DNA from: Candidatus Auribacterota bacterium
GTDB lineage: Bacteria > Auribacterota > JAFGBW01 > JAFGJP01
Direction: 5' to 3'
DNA length: 5,884 nucleotides
Assembly (NCBI GenBank): GCA_016929035.1
Contig: JAFGJP010000193.1
Location: 1-5,884, forward strand
Shown here: piece after piece, positions 4,884 through 5,884 of the stretch
How positions within the stretch are numbered: position 1 is the stretch's first letter
Layout: each line of letters begins with the position of its first letter
Made by a program: the position numbers and the translations under genes
The notes under the pieces: generated by a model
What the model saw: the letters and a program-made list of their open reading frames with translations, nothing else
Databases searched by the model: none
Told to the model about the DNA's origin: nothing

Positions 4884-5884
4884 TTACCTCAGAAGAGGTA
4901 TATAGCTGTTATCCGTCGGGCTTAAAATTTCGGCTACAGGACGGTATTGTATCAAATGAATCTTCTTTTTAAAAATGTCACTTTCCATTTTCAGATCATT
5001 CCTCAATTTAATATAAAGAGTTTTTTCTCCTTCACTCGGCGAGAGAGTAAAGGAAACCGGATCCGAGATCTTCTGCCAGTCGGCGCCTCGGAAGTTATTC
5101 TTTTCGCTGATGATACATTCGCTGGCGTTGTCAGAGGCAATAAAAAGCTGTATGCTCCTTTCGGAAGTCGTATCTCCCTGAGCAATGGCGACAAGACCGC
5201 GGCGGGGAGGAAGGAGGTGGATCTTTAGAGTCCAGCGCTGAGAGTGCGTCAGCCTGACTTCATCGAGAGTCCCTTCAAAGCCGGGGAGCTTATCGCTTTG
5301 AAGTCCGAAAAGAACAGTATAGTCTCCGTAAATCCTGATATCCTTTTCCATGCTCAGCAAAACATCCTCATCCCGGTAAAGGACCAGTCTTTTCTTTGCC
5401 GGATCAGAAACGGCGGAAATGTTGTACCACGCGTTTTCCATGACAATGAGGCCGGTTTGGAATTCTCTGTCTCCTGCTTTGACTATAAGATTGTCATTAC
5501 AAAGATAGATGCTAAAAGAATCTCCGCTTTCATCACAGGAAACATGAAGTATCTGAGAAAACTCTCCCTGGGACTTGACGAGAAAAGCAAAGGAGATTCC
5601 GAAAGGAAGATGCATTCCCTGAGCTTTATTTGAAAGCCTCAATCGGGTATTTGTAGCAAAAGACAGGCCCAGTCCCGATATGCCAATATCAACGCTCTGT
5701 GTCTCTTCGGATGACTCGAAAGGAAGGTCTCTTGTAAAGACGTCATAAAGAAGAAGTTCCTGAGATTGGTCAAAGTTCCAGTAATGAAAGATTTCTGTCG
5801 ACGGAAAGAGCGATGCGTCGAGCGGACGCACGGTCTCTCTCTTCATCGTGTAGTCCTTCAGCTTGACCTGCTCTTCTCTCTGCA
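4884..5884 (-). CDS. LamG-domain protein with Ig/Fn3-like C-terminal domain (5' end open)
   Basis: Numbering is from the ATG at 5846. Residues about 20-202 form a LamG/concanavalin-A-like jelly roll. Landmarks are YWNFDQS (22-28) at the first strand, GISFAFLVK (83-91), AWYNISAVSDPAKKRLVLYR (139-158) matching WyhixaVyDxxxkxlxLYvDG, and GTLDEVRLT (192-200) at the last strand. Residues about 228-298 fit a beta domain of surface proteins (IQLFIASDNASECIIS, then NNFRGADWQKI and GEKTLYIKLRND), usually written as v-l-x-i-s-a-D-a, x-F-x-g-a-x-W, G-x-k-t-v-y-v-k-f-r-D. LamG domains commonly bind glycans or proteins outside the cell. The frame stays open upstream of 5846 (QREEQVKLKDYT) to the edge, and no signal peptide follows the 5846 ATG. 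I therefore think this is the tail of a larger secreted or surface protein. However, AAGGA 7 nt before 5846 could be a real SD. First visible gene of the operon. Confidence 0.88.
   Translation of the reverse strand, partial: QREEQVKLKDYTMKRETVRPLDASLFPSTEIFHYWNFDQSQELLLYDVFTRDLPFESSEETQSVDIGISGLGLSFATNTRLRLSNKAQGMHLPFGISFAFLVKSQGEFSQILHVSCDESGDSFSIYLCNDNLIVKAGDREFQTGLIVMENAWYNISAVSDPAKKRLVLYRDEDVLLSMEKDIRIYGDYTVLFGLQSDKLPGFEGTLDEVRLTHSQRWTLKIHLLPPRRGLVAIAQGDTTSERSIQLFIASDNASECIISEKNNFRGADWQKISDPVSFTLSPSEGEKTLYIKLRNDLKMESDIFKKKIHLIQYRPVAEILSPTDNSYIPLLR
4885..4900 (-). promoter_or_regulatory. Small perfect hairpin occluding the gene B ribosome site
   Basis: The mRNA carries TACCTC, a 4-nt TTCT loop, then GAGGTA: a perfect 6-bp stem whose 3' arm is the Shine-Dalgarno of gene B. 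The 5' arm, TACCTCTT, resembles the anti-SD end of 16S rRNA. The stem sits in the last four codons and stop of gene A, so a ribosome finishing gene A would melt it. This fits translational coupling between A and B. The inverted repeat is directly visible; its regulatory effect is inferred, and a 6-bp stem could be fortuitous. Confidence 0.5.
4886..4890 (-). promoter_or_regulatory. Shine-Dalgarno of gene B, inside the end of gene A
   Basis: The mRNA reads GAGGT followed by a 6-nt spacer and ATG at 4879. The site lies within the last sense codon (AGG) and stop codon region of the LamG gene. It fixes the start of gene B and makes its accessibility depend on the state of the gene A 3' end (see the hairpin at 4885-4900). 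Confidence 0.8.

Noticed and set aside
4361..4972. Plus-strand open frame of 203 codons spanning the A/B junction
   Set aside because: It is antisense to the end of gene A and the start of gene B. Its Leu/Phe-rich end is the complement of the Lys/Glu-rich start of gene B, so it is a shadow.

Overview
The window is gene-dense, and all of its coding capacity lies on the minus strand. Three tightly packed reading frames run from the right edge to the left edge and fill essentially all 5884 bases. Gaps are 4 nt (gene A to B) and a 1-nt overlap (B to C), so they almost certainly form one operon transcribed right to left, with its promoter beyond base 5884. No RNA gene, mobile element, CRISPR array or terminator is visible. 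The many plus-strand frames are antisense shadows.

Right to left: (A) 4884-5884 is the C-terminal part of a protein, open at the window edge, with a LamG/concanavalin-A-like domain followed by an Ig/Fn3-like beta domain. It stops abruptly where a further repeat-type domain seems to begin. (B) 3344-4879 is a complete 511-residue protein with two membrane spans, a TPR-like helical solenoid between them, and a C-terminal domain I do not recognise, predicted to be cytoplasmic. (C) 1-3344 is 1114 residues of an RHS/YD-repeat protein with an N-terminal membrane anchor. It carries many degenerate YD repeats, an Ig-like insertion, and a divergent RHS core motif exactly at the left edge. Its C-terminal tail, where RHS proteins usually carry a variable effector domain, is outside the window.

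The set looks like a cell-envelope or surface system. The LamG/Ig protein could bind a glycan or protein, the two-span protein could link an extracytoplasmic solenoid to a cytoplasmic domain, and the RHS protein would be a membrane-tethered YD shell. That joint role is inference from domains and operon structure. Translation appears coupled: a hairpin occludes the ribosome site of gene B, and gene C starts inside the stop codon of gene B without a good Shine-Dalgarno.

The organism is a bacterium of moderate G+C (mid-40s percent by eye) with ordinary SD-led starts and lysine/AAA-rich N-termini. Nothing here allows a phylum to be named. RHS, LamG and TPR proteins together are common in environmental bacteria with large genomes and elaborate envelopes, but that is only a weak hint.
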